Assembly: GCF_019429625.1 (NCBI RefSeq)
Contig: NZ_JAHXRW010000006.1
Span: 124,001 to 188,000, forward strand
Source of the DNA: Celeribacter sp. PS-C1
GTDB taxonomy: Bacteria; Pseudomonadota; Alphaproteobacteria; Rhodobacterales; Rhodobacteraceae
Direction of reading: 5' to 3'
DNA: 64,000 nt
Part shown: in pieces, positions 1-8,818 of the stretch
Layout of the letters: each line of letters begins with the position of its first letter
Position numbering within the stretch: the first letter of the stretch is position 1
Notes under the pieces: generated by a model
What the model saw: only the letters and a program-made list of their open reading frames with translations
Database searches by the model: none
What the model was told of the DNA's origin: nothing
Position numbers and translations under genes: made by a program

Positions 1-974
1 CGCGGATCGTTTTCCAAGACTTCTGAGAACAAACGCGCCGCGTCCTCGACGAAAATCGGATTGGCGGCGTTAAGCTCTGCGAAGGCCTGTTCGTCCTCAC
101 GTTTGACCATGACTTGCGTCTCGGTCGGCACCGCTTTGCGACAGAGGTCAATGAGATCTTCGAACCAAAGCGTATCCTGCTGGTTCTTCACCTCGACCGA
201 AATCCGCGCCACGGAGCGTTGCGAATGCGGTGTCGCGAGCTGGTGCCGGGTGCGGCGGGCATGTTCGGAAAGTTCAAGAGAACAGGGGCACGTGGAGCTA
301 TAAACATAGTCCAGATGCATGATTTCTGTCATTTTACCGGCGACTTCCACAAGCTCCAGCGCGATGTCGTAATACTGGTAACCCTCAAGACCGGAGCGCA
401 GAGACGGCCGTTTCACCGGGAAGGAAAACCGCATCTGGATGCGCGCATCGAAACTGTCGAGATCGCTTTGATAATCGCGCAGCGCGGCTTGGATCACGTC
501 GAAGGAAAAGCTGCGCTCGGCGTGTTTGTAGAACGACCGCATGATCCGGGACATGTTGATGCCCTTCTTCTCTGCTTCCAAAGACACGGTGCCGGTAACA
601 GAAGTCTCAAGTGTCAGATCGCCGCCACCATTCAAGCTGTCGCGGGTGCGGAACCGGATCGGCAGGCGGAAATTCGAGATGCCGACGTGCTGGATTTGCC
701 GCTTGGCGCCCTTGATCAGGCTCTCCGGTCCGTTTTGCAAATCCGGCAGGCCTTCCTTATAGGCCTCGTCGACCTCGAAATCTTCCGGGTAAGCGCGGCG
801 CAGCGCCGGGTAGTTTGCGAAATCATTGGCCTCGGGCAAAAGCCGCGCGATGGCCGGATCAAGCTCCGCAACTTCGGTCGGCGTCGCCGATTTGGCCCAA
901 TCGCGCAGGGTCTCGAGAGCGGCCTCAGCGGCCGCCCGGTTGTTTTTTTCAAGATCGCTGGTCTGCATGTTCAT
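1..974 (-). CDS. folE2: GTP cyclohydrolase FolE2 (type IB), 3' end outside window
   Basis: Cytosolic enzyme that converts GTP to 7,8-dihydroneopterin triphosphate, the first step of folate (and queuosine) synthesis. About 324 codons are visible and the C-terminus runs off the left edge. I read the family blocks IQHVGISNFRLPI, KGINMSRIMRSFY and the metal-site region SSTCPCS, which identify the type IB (COG1469) enzyme rather than FolE. The start is ATG at 974 (MNMQTSD); a second in-frame ATG lies at 968 and a GGGGA sits upstream. Type IB enzymes use metals other than zinc and are often induced under zinc limitation in other bacteria; no clear Zur box was found here. It reads away from metZ. 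Confidence 0.93.
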   Translation of the reverse strand, partial: MNMQTSDLEKNNRAAAEAALETLRDWAKSATPTEVAELDPAIARLLPEANDFANYPALRRAYPEDFEVDEAYKEGLPDLQNGPESLIKGAKRQIQHVGISNFRLPIRFRTRDSLNGGGDLTLETSVTGTVSLEAEKKGINMSRIMRSFYKHAERSFSFDVIQAALRDYQSDLDSFDARIQMRFSFPVKRPSLRSGLEGYQYYDIALELVEVAGKMTEIMHLDYVYSSTCPCSLELSEHARRTRHQLATPHSQRSVARISVEVKNQQDTLWFEDLIDLCRKAVPTETQVMVKREDEQAFAELNAANPIFVEDAARLFSEVLENDP

Positions 975-1088
975 CCGCACATCCCCACAGATTGGCCCAA
1001 AGGCTGGCGTGAAAGCTCGGCCCTGACGCTGAGCCTCATATAAGAGGTTTCACTCATTTTACCAATACGAAGGAGATTTGCTTCTGGA

Positions 1089-2273
1089 TCAAACCGCTTC
1101 GAGTGCGTTTAGAATATCCGCAATGATGTCTTCGCCGTCCTCAAGACCCATCGAGAGCCGCACCAGGCCGTCGGTCAGGCCCAATTCCGGGCGCTTCTCG
1201 ACTGGAACGTTCTTGTGAGTCGTGGTGCAGGGGTGCGTCGCGATGGATTTCGCATCGGCGAAATTGTTCGACAGGGTGAAGACCTCAAGCGCGTTGAGGA
1301 ATTTGAACGCCGCCCCCTTGCCGCCCTTGAGGTCCACGGTGATCACCGTGCCTGCGGCCTCGGATTGCGTTTTGGCCAGCTCATATTGCGGGTGCGACTT
1401 GTAGGACGGGTAGCGCACGGAGTTGAGCGCCGGATGGCCATCCAGAGCCTCGCACAGCTTCATCGCCGTCTCCGCCTGACGCCGCACGCGCAGGTCGAGC
1501 GTGTCGAGGGATTTGAGTTGAATCCAGGCGTTGAACGGCGAAATCGCCCCGCCGGTGTGTTTGATATACATCTCCACGGGACCACGGATCAGCTCACGGT
1601 CGCCCGCGATGATACCGCCGAGACAGCGCCCCTGCCCATCCACATGTTTGGTCGTGGAATAGATGATCAGGTCGGCCCCGGCCTCTTTCGCGTAGGAGAA
1701 AATCGGCGTGCACATGGCGTTGTCGACCACGACCAGCGCACCGACCGCATGGGCCAGATCACAGACGGCTTTGAGATCGATGACCTCCAGCGTCGGGTTG
1801 GAAATGCTTTCGCAGAACACGGCTTTGGTGTCGGGACGGATCGCGGCCTTCCACTCGTCCAGATTGGTGCCATCGACCAAAGTGGTCTCGACGCCGAATT
1901 TTGGCAGAACTTCGGTGACGATGTAAAGACAGGAGCCAAAGAGCGCCTTCGAAGACACCAGATGATCGCCCGCTTTCAGCACGGACATCAGAGCGCCCGC
2001 CACGGCGGCCATGCCGGAGGCGGTCGCGAACGCGTCTTCACAGCCCTCAATCGCGGCCATCCGATCCTCGAACATGCGGGTCGTCGGGTTGCCGTAACGG
2101 GCGTAGATGAACTCGTCTTCGCCTTGGTTGACGAACCGCGCCTCAGCGGCCTCGGCGGTGTCATAGACAAAGCCCTGCGTCAGGAACAAGGCCTCGGAGA
2201 CCTCGCCATACTGCGAGCGGCGCACGCCGTCATGGATGAGTTTGGTTTGGGTTTTCCAGCTGTCTTTCGCCAT
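1089..2273 (-). CDS. metZ: O-succinylhomoserine sulfhydrylase
   Basis: PLP enzyme of the Cys/Met metabolism family that makes homocysteine from O-succinylhomoserine and sulfide, in the direct sulfhydrylation route to methionine. 394 residues. YARYGNPT lies at about 57-64, the PLP-contacting Asp of VVVDNAM near 184, and the Schiff-base lysine in YSTTKHVDG at 209. The ATG at 2273 has AAGGGA 8 bases upstream. Upstream in-frame codons exist, but they run through the terminator hairpin and riboswitch, so the short start is right. Being behind a SAM-II riboswitch fits the methionine role and favours MetZ over cystathionine gamma-synthase. Confidence 0.93.
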   Translation of the reverse strand: MAKDSWKTQTKLIHDGVRRSQYGEVSEALFLTQGFVYDTAEAAEARFVNQGEDEFIYARYGNPTTRMFEDRMAAIEGCEDAFATASGMAAVAGALMSVLKAGDHLVSSKALFGSCLYIVTEVLPKFGVETTLVDGTNLDEWKAAIRPDTKAVFCESISNPTLEVIDLKAVCDLAHAVGALVVVDNAMCTPIFSYAKEAGADLIIYSTTKHVDGQGRCLGGIIAGDRELIRGPVEMYIKHTGGAISPFNAWIQLKSLDTLDLRVRRQAETAMKLCEALDGHPALNSVRYPSYKSHPQYELAKTQSEAAGTVITVDLKGGKGAAFKFLNALEVFTLSNNFADAKSIATHPCTTTHKNVPVEKRPELGLTDGLVRLSMGLEDGEDIIADILNALEAV

Positions 2274-2292
2274 TTGCGCGATCCCTTTCGAC

Positions 2293-2324
2293 AAAAAAGC
2301 CCCCTCTCGATCAAGAGCGGGGGC
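2293..2324 (-). terminator. Intrinsic terminator in metZ leader (attenuator)
   Basis: On the minus strand a GC-rich hairpin (CCCCC arm at 2323-2319, GGGGG arm at 2304-2300, with TCT/AGA inner pairing) is followed at once by six T (2298-2293). It ends only about 20 bases before the metZ ATG, downstream of the SAM-II aptamer, so it can serve as the expression platform. Confidence 0.85.
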
Positions 2325-2359
2325 GCGGCGGGTTCTGACCAACCCAGCGTCTCGTCCTG

Positions 2360-2416
2360 ACCTCTTTAGCGGTGTTTTTAGCGTGGCCCGCAATCCGGAG
2401 AACAAATCGCCACGTG
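2360..2416 (-). promoter_or_regulatory. SAM-II riboswitch aptamer upstream of metZ
   Basis: The minus strand shows a perfect 6-bp P1 stem, CGTGGC (2414-2409) with GCCACG (2387-2382). The loop begins GATTT and carries ATTGC. The 3' tail has the conserved GCTAAA at 2370-2365. GCGG in the loop (2391-2388) can pair with CCGC (2372-2369) to make the H-type pseudoknot. These are the defining elements of the SAM-II (metA motif) class, known in alphaproteobacteria upstream of methionine genes including metZ. SAM binding is expected to lower metZ expression. Confidence 0.93.
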
Positions 2417-2580
2417 GTCATCTCATAGGCGGGGTACAAATCCTGCGACATCCTGTCAAGCTCATGACCGATGCACCCGCTCTCGTTAACAAAGATTCAC
2501 CCCCCTGTCGCAGCATCGTGACACTTCTCGCGCATATCAAACGCAGGGAAGACAATCGGGTGCAACAGAGGGTGGCGAAC

Positions 2581-3504
2581 ATGCCCCTTTTGAAGATCAA
2601 CACAGATGGGCCCTTTCTGCCCGCAGGCACCGCCTTGGTGCTGCGCGAAGCTCTGGCGAAGACGCCACAGGGCGCGCCGATCATCATCTGCATTCATGGC
2701 TACAAATTCTCGCCCCGCGTGCCTCAACACGACCCGCATGATCATATTCTCGCGCTTGATCCCGGCCTGACCTGCCGCAAGGCGCTCAGCTGGCCGCGCG
2801 GGCTTGGCTTTGGCACCGGTCGCTCGGACGAAGGGTTGTGCATCGCGCTCGGTTGGCAGGCCCGCGGCTCGATCTGGCAGGCGTATTCTGAGGCCCGCGC
2901 CACCGGCGAGGCTTTGGCGCGACTGATCTGGAAACTCGACCGGCCTGTTCATCTGATGGGCCACTCCTTGGGCGCGCGCGTGATCCTCTCGGCCCTTCCG
3001 CATCTGCCCGAAGGAGCCGTACGGCGGGCGATTCTCCTCTCCGCCGCCGAGTTCCGCTCCACCGCCGAACAGGCCCTCGACAGCGCTGCCGGGCGCAAAG
3101 CGGAGGTTCTGAACGTCACCTCACGCGAAAATGATCTCTTTGATGCGCTCTTTGAGATGGCGCTCGTTCCCGATCATGCCCCCGCTCGTTCACTGGGCGC
3201 GGGGTTGGGGCAATCGCATCGCGGCTGGTGTGACATCCAGATCGACGATGCGGCGACGCGCGCCACATTGGCCCGTCTGGGCTACGACATTCCCGCAGCG
3301 GATAAGAAGATCTGTCACTGGTCCCCCTATCTGCGTGATGGCGTGTTCGAGTTTTACCGCACCGCTCTGCGTCACCCCGAACGCCTGCCGATGGGCTTGT
3401 TACAAAAGGCGCTGCCGGCCACGCCCTCGCCGCGGTTTTCACATCTTTTGCCAGTGTTTTCCTTTGCTTCGCCCTTGTCCTTTTCGCGCAAAGCGTCATC
3501 CTGA
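2581..3504 (+). CDS. Alpha/beta hydrolase
   Basis: Putative cytosolic serine hydrolase of 307 residues. I see the oxyanion region CIHGYKF near 38-43 and the nucleophile elbow GHSLGA with Ser129. Substrate unknown. The chosen ATG has GAGGGTGG 5 bases upstream; an in-frame ATG at 2464 would add 39 residues that look non-homologous and sit in the divergent metZ promoter region. The C-terminus ends in a basic, phenylalanine-rich tail. It is followed by a GST-like gene 52 bases downstream on the same strand. Confidence 0.8.
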   Translation: MPLLKINTDGPFLPAGTALVLREALAKTPQGAPIIICIHGYKFSPRVPQHDPHDHILALDPGLTCRKALSWPRGLGFGTGRSDEGLCIALGWQARGSIWQAYSEARATGEALARLIWKLDRPVHLMGHSLGARVILSALPHLPEGAVRRAILLSAAEFRSTAEQALDSAAGRKAEVLNVTSRENDLFDALFEMALVPDHAPARSLGAGLGQSHRGWCDIQIDDAATRATLARLGYDIPAADKKICHWSPYLRDGVFEFYRTALRHPERLPMGLLQKALPATPSPRFSHLLPVFSFASPLSFSRKASS

Positions 3505-3556
3505 GGCAAACCCCATCCCCGCGTGAGCGGATGGGAGAGAACAACGGATAAGGCAA

Positions 3557-4276
3557 ATGATCGACACCCCCATTACGCTCCACTACTGGCCGACGCCCAA
3601 CGGCTGGAAAATCGCCATCGCGCTTGAAGAGATGGACCTGCCATACGAGGTCAAACTGGTGAACATCGGCGCGGGCGAGCAGTTTGAGCCAGAGTTTCTC
3701 AAAATCTCACCCAACAACCGCATGCCCGCGATCGTCGACCCGGAAGGCCCGGGCGGGCGGCCGATTTCGATCTTTGAATCGGGCGCAATCCTACAATATC
3801 TCGCGCGCAAATCAGGTCAGTTCTATGGCGGCGGCGAGCGCGATCAGGTCGCCGTCGATCAGTGGCTGATGTGGCAAATGGGCGGGCTTGGGCCCATGGC
3901 CGGACAGGCGCATCACTTTTTGAGCTACGCGCCCAATATGGAGCCGCCGAACGACCTGCCCTATGCCAAAAACCGCTATCGCAACGAAGTTGCCCGGCTT
4001 TACGGCGTGCTCGACCGGCGTCTGGCCGAGGAGGAATTCGTCGCGGGCGATTTCTATTCCATCGCCGATATGGCGATCTGGCCCTGGGCGTCTTTGTGGG
4101 AAAAACAGGAACAAAGCCTCGATGACAAACCGCATCTGAAACGCTGGATCGCACGCATTGCTTCGCGCCCGGCCGTGCAGCGCGGACGCGCCTTGGCGGC
4201 CGAAAAACGCACGGAAACGGCGCATGACAAAGAGGCCCAGAAGATCCTCTTCGGTCAGGGCGGAGCGCAAAAGTGA
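3557..4276 (+). CDS. Glutathione S-transferase family protein (YfcG/YghU-like)
   Basis: 239-residue thioredoxin-fold GST. The N-terminal domain has TPNGWKI near residues 12-18, the usual active-site stretch of Nu-class (YfcG/YghU) disulfide-bond oxidoreductases. MPAIVDP near 56-62 has the cis-Pro, and the glutathione-binding ESGAILQYLA follows near 75-84. The helical C-terminal domain follows with normal length. Likely a glutathione-dependent disulfide reductase or peroxidase. Its stop TGA overlaps the GTG start of the next gene, suggesting translational coupling. Confidence 0.87.
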   Translation: MIDTPITLHYWPTPNGWKIAIALEEMDLPYEVKLVNIGAGEQFEPEFLKISPNNRMPAIVDPEGPGGRPISIFESGAILQYLARKSGQFYGGGERDQVAVDQWLMWQMGGLGPMAGQAHHFLSYAPNMEPPNDLPYAKNRYRNEVARLYGVLDRRLAEEEFVAGDFYSIADMAIWPWASLWEKQEQSLDDKPHLKRWIARIASRPAVQRGRALAAEKRTETAHDKEAQKILFGQGGAQK

Positions 4277-5385
4277 TCCTCACCCGGCGGGAGATGATCC
4301 TGGGCAGCAGCGCGCTGAGTTTGAGCGCCTGTTCCGTGCCCTTGATGAACACCCCGCCGGAGGCCCAGGCCACGCAGACGCGCGACCTTCTGGTCGTCAC
4401 AAACCGCGTTGTGTCGCAGGACCCGCAGCAGGTCTTTGAAGCCGCCCGCTCCGACACGCGGTTCTTTTGCGACTATCAAATTTCTGTGCCATCTGATCGT
4501 CGCCCCGGCGAGTTCTCCTTCCCCCGCACGCCTCTCGATCCCGAGCGGCAGTTTTTCGTAGCGGACAGCCAACGTTTTGAAGCAGAGCCCGATTTCCGAC
4601 ATGTCCTAAACCAACGCATCAGAGCCCAGCCCAAGGGCGAGCGCGGCGTTGTGCTCTTCGTCCATGGCTACAACGTCTCCTACCCCGGCGCCGTGTTCCG
4701 CGCTGCGCAGATCGCGACGGATTTTGAACTGGATCAGCCGATGGTGCTGTTTTCCTGGCCATCTGCGGGACGCATCTCCCGCTATGCCTATGACCGAGAT
4801 TCCGTCCTTTTTGCCCGTAAATCACTGGCACAGACCCTGCATGATCTGGCGCGTTCTCAGGCCGAACAGATCACCATTCTGGCACATTCCATGGGCGGGC
4901 TTTTGACGATGGAGGCGCTCAAACGTCTCGCGCTCGAAGGCGACCGCGAGACGCTGGACCGGCTTAACGGTGTGGTTCTGGTGCAAGCCGACATTGACAT
5001 CGATTTGTTTCGCTCACAGGTCACCGATCTGCGCCCCTATGACGTCGAACTCGCGGTCTTCGCCTCGCGCCGGGATCGGGCTTTGAAACTGTCTTCTGTT
5101 CTGACGGGCGGGCATCCACGCGTTGGCGAGGCGGAAAATATCGAAGAGTTGCGGCAGCTTGGCGTTCTGGTCGTCGACACCACAATCGCGCCCCGTCCCG
5201 GTCCGCTGGGGCATTCCGCGCTTATGCAATCGCCCGAGCTTTTATCGATCATCGCCTCGCGCAGCTTTGTCGACCGCATTGTCGGCGGCGCACCCGGACA
5301 GGATATTCTGATCGAGGGTCTGAGCCTCACCGGCTCTGCCGCCTTGGCGATTGCCTATCTGCCCTACACGATCACAGGGACCTAG
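4273..5385 (+). CDS. Lipoprotein alpha/beta hydrolase (DUF900 type)
   Basis: 370 residues. The start is GTG at 4273, overlapping the preceding TGA (GTGA). An in-frame ATG at 4294 would cut into the signal. The N-terminus is a lipoprotein signal with lipobox LSAC and Cys20. The hydrolase core has LFVHGYN near 128-134 and the nucleophile elbow AHSMGG with Ser206, the arrangement of the DUF900 family. Likely anchored in the cell envelope; substrate unknown. Together with the upstream GST and hydrolase it forms a + strand group. Confidence 0.83.
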   Translation: MILTRREMILGSSALSLSACSVPLMNTPPEAQATQTRDLLVVTNRVVSQDPQQVFEAARSDTRFFCDYQISVPSDRRPGEFSFPRTPLDPERQFFVADSQRFEAEPDFRHVLNQRIRAQPKGERGVVLFVHGYNVSYPGAVFRAAQIATDFELDQPMVLFSWPSAGRISRYAYDRDSVLFARKSLAQTLHDLARSQAEQITILAHSMGGLLTMEALKRLALEGDRETLDRLNGVVLVQADIDIDLFRSQVTDLRPYDVELAVFASRRDRALKLSSVLTGGHPRVGEAENIEELRQLGVLVVDTTIAPRPGPLGHSALMQSPELLSIIASRSFVDRIVGGAPGQDILIEGLSLTGSAALAIAYLPYTITGT

Positions 5386-5391
5386 ACGCGA

Positions 5392-6009
5392 TTACTCCGC
5401 TGCGTCCTTATCCGCCTCTTCGGTCGAATGCCGCGCCATCAATCCGCTTTGTGCCATGAAAAACAACAGCATAGCGATCGGCAAGCCAAAGGTCTTGAAC
5501 TTCACCCAAGTGTCGGTCGTGAGGGTCCGCCAGATCACCTCATTGGCGACGGCCAGACCGAAGAAAAACAGCATCATGCGAAATTCGAGTTTGCGCCATC
5601 CCTCGGCGTCCAAGGGCATCACCTCGCCCAGAACCAATGAGAGATAGCTTTTCGAGCGCATCAATCCGACGCCCAGAATGGCCCCGAACATGATGTAAAT
5701 CATCGTCGGCTTCATCTTGAAAAACCGCTCGTCATTGAGCCAGATCGTGAGGCCCCCGAAGACGACCACCAGCACCAGCGTCATGATCTGCATCGCCGAC
5801 AGCTTGCCGGTTAGACGCCACAGGATCAGGGTGGAGAGCGCCAAAAGCGGGATAAACGCCGCCGTCATCACGATGAACCCGGAATATTCCGTGCCCCCGA
5901 TAGTGAACACATGGTCCCGCAGCGCGATATAGCCCGCGAAAAACGCCAAAATCGGCCCCATTTCGAGAACCGGTTTCACCCAAGGCTTGATCTGCTTTTC
6001 GTCTGACAT
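5392..6009 (-). CDS. ispZ: Inner membrane-spanning protein YciB / septation protein IspZ
   Basis: 205-residue polytopic membrane protein of the YciB/IspZ family. The N-terminus is typical (KPVLEMGPILAFFAGY), there are about five or six hydrophobic segments, and the family's NEVIWR stretch lies near 155. Members are implicated in intracellular septation and cell-envelope integrity; the biochemical role is unsettled. It starts 9 bases after the EamA gene stop and is the last gene of the ftsY operon. It converges with the DUF900 gene with only 6 bases between. Confidence 0.9.
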   Translation of the reverse strand: MSDEKQIKPWVKPVLEMGPILAFFAGYIALRDHVFTIGGTEYSGFIVMTAAFIPLLALSTLILWRLTGKLSAMQIMTLVLVVVFGGLTIWLNDERFFKMKPTMIYIMFGAILGVGLMRSKSYLSLVLGEVMPLDAEGWRKLEFRMMLFFFGLAVANEVIWRTLTTDTWVKFKTFGLPIAMLLFFMAQSGLMARHSTEEADKDAAE

Positions 6010-6018
6010 GCGCGCTCC

Positions 6019-6921
6019 TTATCCACCCATCTCAACTATGACCGCGCCCAAGGCAATCAAGGCCATGAGGGACAATCTTCTCGGCCCCACCTTTTCGCCC
6101 AACACGATCCAGCCGATGAGGGCCGCGAAAACGGTGGAGGTCTCGCGCAGCACAGCCGCCTCGCCCACGTTATCAAGACGGGTCGCCAACATGATACAGC
6201 CAAAGGAAAAATAGGCCACAATGCCGCCAAAGAACCCCTTAACTGCCAATGGCCCGAGCGCCGGCTTTTCGACCATATTCCGATAGCGCAGAAACGCCAC
6301 CACAGGCATCACCAAACCGTCGAGGAAGAAGAACCACGCCAAAAACGTGAACGGATCGGCGGTCGAGCGGATGCCGTAAGCGTCATAGGTCGTGTAAAGC
6401 GCCACGAAAGCGCCAGTCAGAACCGCCAGCATCAAGGCGGGAACCATGGTCTCACGCCCGACCGTGATGGTCCTGAGGTTGTAGATCGCGAGCCCGAAGA
6501 TGCCGGAAATCAACACCAAGACGCCGAGCCATTGCACCAAGGTGAAATGTTCGCCAAACACGAATCCGGCCGCGACCACCGCAAAAAGCGGCCCCGAGCC
6601 ACGCACCACGGGATAGACGACCGTGTAGGCGCCCATGGTGTAGGTGTATCCCTGCGCGACTTTATAGCCCATGTGGATCACGAACATGCCGAGGAAAATC
6701 AACCACATATGTGGCTCCGGCCAAGGCACAACGAACAACGCGAAAGGCGCGGCCATGATACAGTAAAAGAAATCCATCGCACCGCGGGACAGCCATGGAT
6801 CGTGCCGCCCCTTTTGTAACGCCCCGAAGAGCGCATGCAAAAACGCGGCCATAAGCGCCAGAATCAGCGCTGCCTGGTGGCCCGTTTCCGTGCCTTCAAG
6901 AGAAAGAATGAAGTCGCTCAT
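6019..6921 (-). CDS. EamA/DMT family transporter
   Basis: 300-residue integral membrane protein with about ten hydrophobic segments in two EamA-like halves, typical of drug/metabolite transporters that export metabolites or amino acids. Substrate unknown. It ends with a short cytosolic tail after the repeat ALIGWIVLGE, a common EamA second-half motif. It lies between the small ftsY-linked protein and ispZ on the same strand, an order common in Rhodobacterales. Confidence 0.85.
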   Translation of the reverse strand: MSDFILSLEGTETGHQAALILALMAAFLHALFGALQKGRHDPWLSRGAMDFFYCIMAAPFALFVVPWPEPHMWLIFLGMFVIHMGYKVAQGYTYTMGAYTVVYPVVRGSGPLFAVVAAGFVFGEHFTLVQWLGVLVLISGIFGLAIYNLRTITVGRETMVPALMLAVLTGAFVALYTTYDAYGIRSTADPFTFLAWFFFLDGLVMPVVAFLRYRNMVEKPALGPLAVKGFFGGIVAYFSFGCIMLATRLDNVGEAAVLRETSTVFAALIGWIVLGEKVGPRRLSLMALIALGAVIVEMGG

Positions 6922-6990
6922 GTGATCCTGCTACCCCCAGCCCCCTAAAAGGTCCAGAGCCAGAAACCGCACAGCGACTGAGCGCATACC

Positions 6991-7419
6991 TCAGGCCGCG
7001 CGCGGATCGGAGCGCGTGAGCCCCGGCATATCAGAATAGGGATTCGGCACCAGCATGCCGTCGGTCGCCTCGATAAACGGATAGGCCGGGTCCAGATAGC
7101 CCGCCGTGATCAGCGCTTCTTCCAGCGTGCGGATCACGAAATCGGTGCGGAACTCCGGCAGAACCCCCATGCCCCAGATGCGGGCCGGGCGGTCTTCACG
7201 GTCAGGGTCCACCACCAACATGGCCGTGCCCACCAAACGCTCGCCCTGAACCACCACCATTTCGGCGTAAAGCTCACGGTCCTCCGGCCAGTCCTCGGCC
7301 GTGTCGTCCGGGCAGACCGGGTGGTCGAAAAACAGCTCCTGAATCGCCTCGCGTCGTTCCAGCGGGTTCCCACAGGAGACCCAGCTCTGGGGACCAATGG
7401 CGTGCAGAATTTCGAGCAT
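6991..7419 (-). CDS. Conserved protein of unknown function linked to ftsY
   Basis: 142 residues, soluble and acidic, with no signal peptide. I do not recognise a domain. It opens MLEILHAIGPQSWVSCGNP and contains many Trp/Pro/Asp residues; a central strand pattern (VVVQGERLVGTAMLVV) could suggest an acetyltransferase-like fold, but no acetyl-CoA P-loop is visible. The ATG at 7419 overlaps the ftsY stop (TGATG), so translation is probably coupled to ftsY. Confidence 0.7.
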   Translation of the reverse strand: MLEILHAIGPQSWVSCGNPLERREAIQELFFDHPVCPDDTAEDWPEDRELYAEMVVVQGERLVGTAMLVVDPDREDRPARIWGMGVLPEFRTDFVIRTLEEALITAGYLDPAYPFIEATDGMLVPNPYSDMPGLTRSDPRAA

Positions 7420-8777
7420 CAAACCTCCAGACCCGTCAGGGCCGCGGCAAATTCTTCGGGGTCGAAGGGGGCGAGATCGTCAATCTGTTCGCCCACGCCA
7501 ATCGCATGGATCGGAAGACCGAATTTATCGGCCAGACTGACCAGAACCCCACCCTTGGCGGTCCCATCGAGTTTCGTCATGACAAGGCCGGAGACATCCG
7601 CGATCTTCTGGAAAATCTCGACCTGAGAAACCGCGTTTTGCCCTGTCGTGGCGTCGAGCACAAGCAAAGTGTTGTGCGGCGCGGTTTCGTCCTTTTTGCG
7701 GATCACCCGGACGATCTTGGCCAGTTCTTCCATCAGGTCGGCGCGGTTCTGCAACCGGCCCGCCGTGTCGATCATCAACAGATCGGCGCCGGTCTCCTGC
7801 GCCTTGGTCATCGCGTCAAAGGCCAGACTTGCCGGATCGGAGCCCTCGGGCGCAGTTAGAACCGGCACACCGGCGCGCTCGCCCCAGACCTGCAACTGTT
7901 CAACAGCCGCCGCACGGAAAGTATCGCCCGCCGCGATCACCACGGATTTACCGGCCGCGCGGAATTGGCTGGCGAGTTTGCCGATGGTGGTGGTCTTGCC
8001 CGAACCGTTCACGCCGACAACCAGCACAACCTGCGGCGTCTTCGTGTAGATCGGCATCGGTTTGGCCACCGGCTCCATGATCCGCGCGACTTCCTGGGCC
8101 ATCAGGCGCTTGATTTCTTCAACCGAAAGTTTCTTGCCATAGCGCCCCTCGGCCATGGCTGCGGTCACCCGCATCGAGGTCTCGACCCCCATATCGGCGG
8201 TGATCAACAACTCTTCGAGCTGTTCGAGCATATCGTCATCCAGCGCGCGGCGGATGACGGTCTTTGTCTCTTTACGGCCCAGAAGGCGCCCCAAGAAGCC
8301 CGGTTTGACGGTCTCGGACAGAGTTTGAGCGGGTGTTTCGATCACGGTCTCAACCGGGATTTCAACCGGCATCTCGACAGGAACTTCGACCGGCACCTGC
8401 ACGGGCATTTCAAGCGGGGCAACTTCGGACGGCGGCGTGACATCCGGCTCCGGAGCACCCGGAAGATCGACAGGAAGCTCTTGCGGCACATCCGTCGGCA
8501 GTTCTTCCGGCAGAGGCGCGGGGGGTGTTTCCGGCGCCGGCTCAGGGATCGGCTGCGGCTCGGGCTCAGGCTCGTATTCTGGTGTCGGCAACGGTTCCGG
8601 CGTCACATCCGGGGCAGCGGGCGGCTCCGGCGCTTTCGGTTCAGCCGCGACCTCTTCGACATAGGCCTCCTCGACGCTGCTTTCCTCGCCACCGTCCTCG
8701 ACAATGGCTTCCAACCCTTCGTCGAGTTTCGACGAGGTTTTCATCAGACGGGATTTCAGTTTTGAAAAAAGCGACAT
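7419..8777 (-). CDS. ftsY: Signal recognition particle receptor FtsY
   Basis: SRP receptor GTPase that docks ribosome-nascent-chain complexes at the membrane. 452 residues. Residues 20-160 are an acidic, proline-rich A domain with repeats such as VPVEVPVEMPVEIPVE. The N domain runs about 165-240. The G domain has GVNGSGKTTT at 255-264, DTFRAAA at 285-291, DTAGR at 337-341 and TKLDGTAKGG at 401-410. The ATG at 8777 has GGAGG 4 bases upstream; more upstream in-frame codons lack homology. First gene of the ftsY / small protein / EamA / ispZ operon. Confidence 0.95.
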   Translation of the reverse strand: MSLFSKLKSRLMKTSSKLDEGLEAIVEDGGEESSVEEAYVEEVAAEPKAPEPPAAPDVTPEPLPTPEYEPEPEPQPIPEPAPETPPAPLPEELPTDVPQELPVDLPGAPEPDVTPPSEVAPLEMPVQVPVEVPVEMPVEIPVETVIETPAQTLSETVKPGFLGRLLGRKETKTVIRRALDDDMLEQLEELLITADMGVETSMRVTAAMAEGRYGKKLSVEEIKRLMAQEVARIMEPVAKPMPIYTKTPQVVLVVGVNGSGKTTTIGKLASQFRAAGKSVVIAAGDTFRAAAVEQLQVWGERAGVPVLTAPEGSDPASLAFDAMTKAQETGADLLMIDTAGRLQNRADLMEELAKIVRVIRKKDETAPHNTLLVLDATTGQNAVSQVEIFQKIADVSGLVMTKLDGTAKGGVLVSLADKFGLPIHAIGVGEQIDDLAPFDPEEFAAALTGLEV

Positions 8778-8818
8778 GGGGCCTCCGTTCCTGTCGTCAC
8801 TTAATCGGTCTTGGCCCT

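Noticed and set aside
6991-7422. Start three bases upstream (TTG at 7422) for the ftsY-linked small protein
   Set aside because: ATG at 7419 overlaps the ftsY stop as TGATG, the usual coupling geometry.
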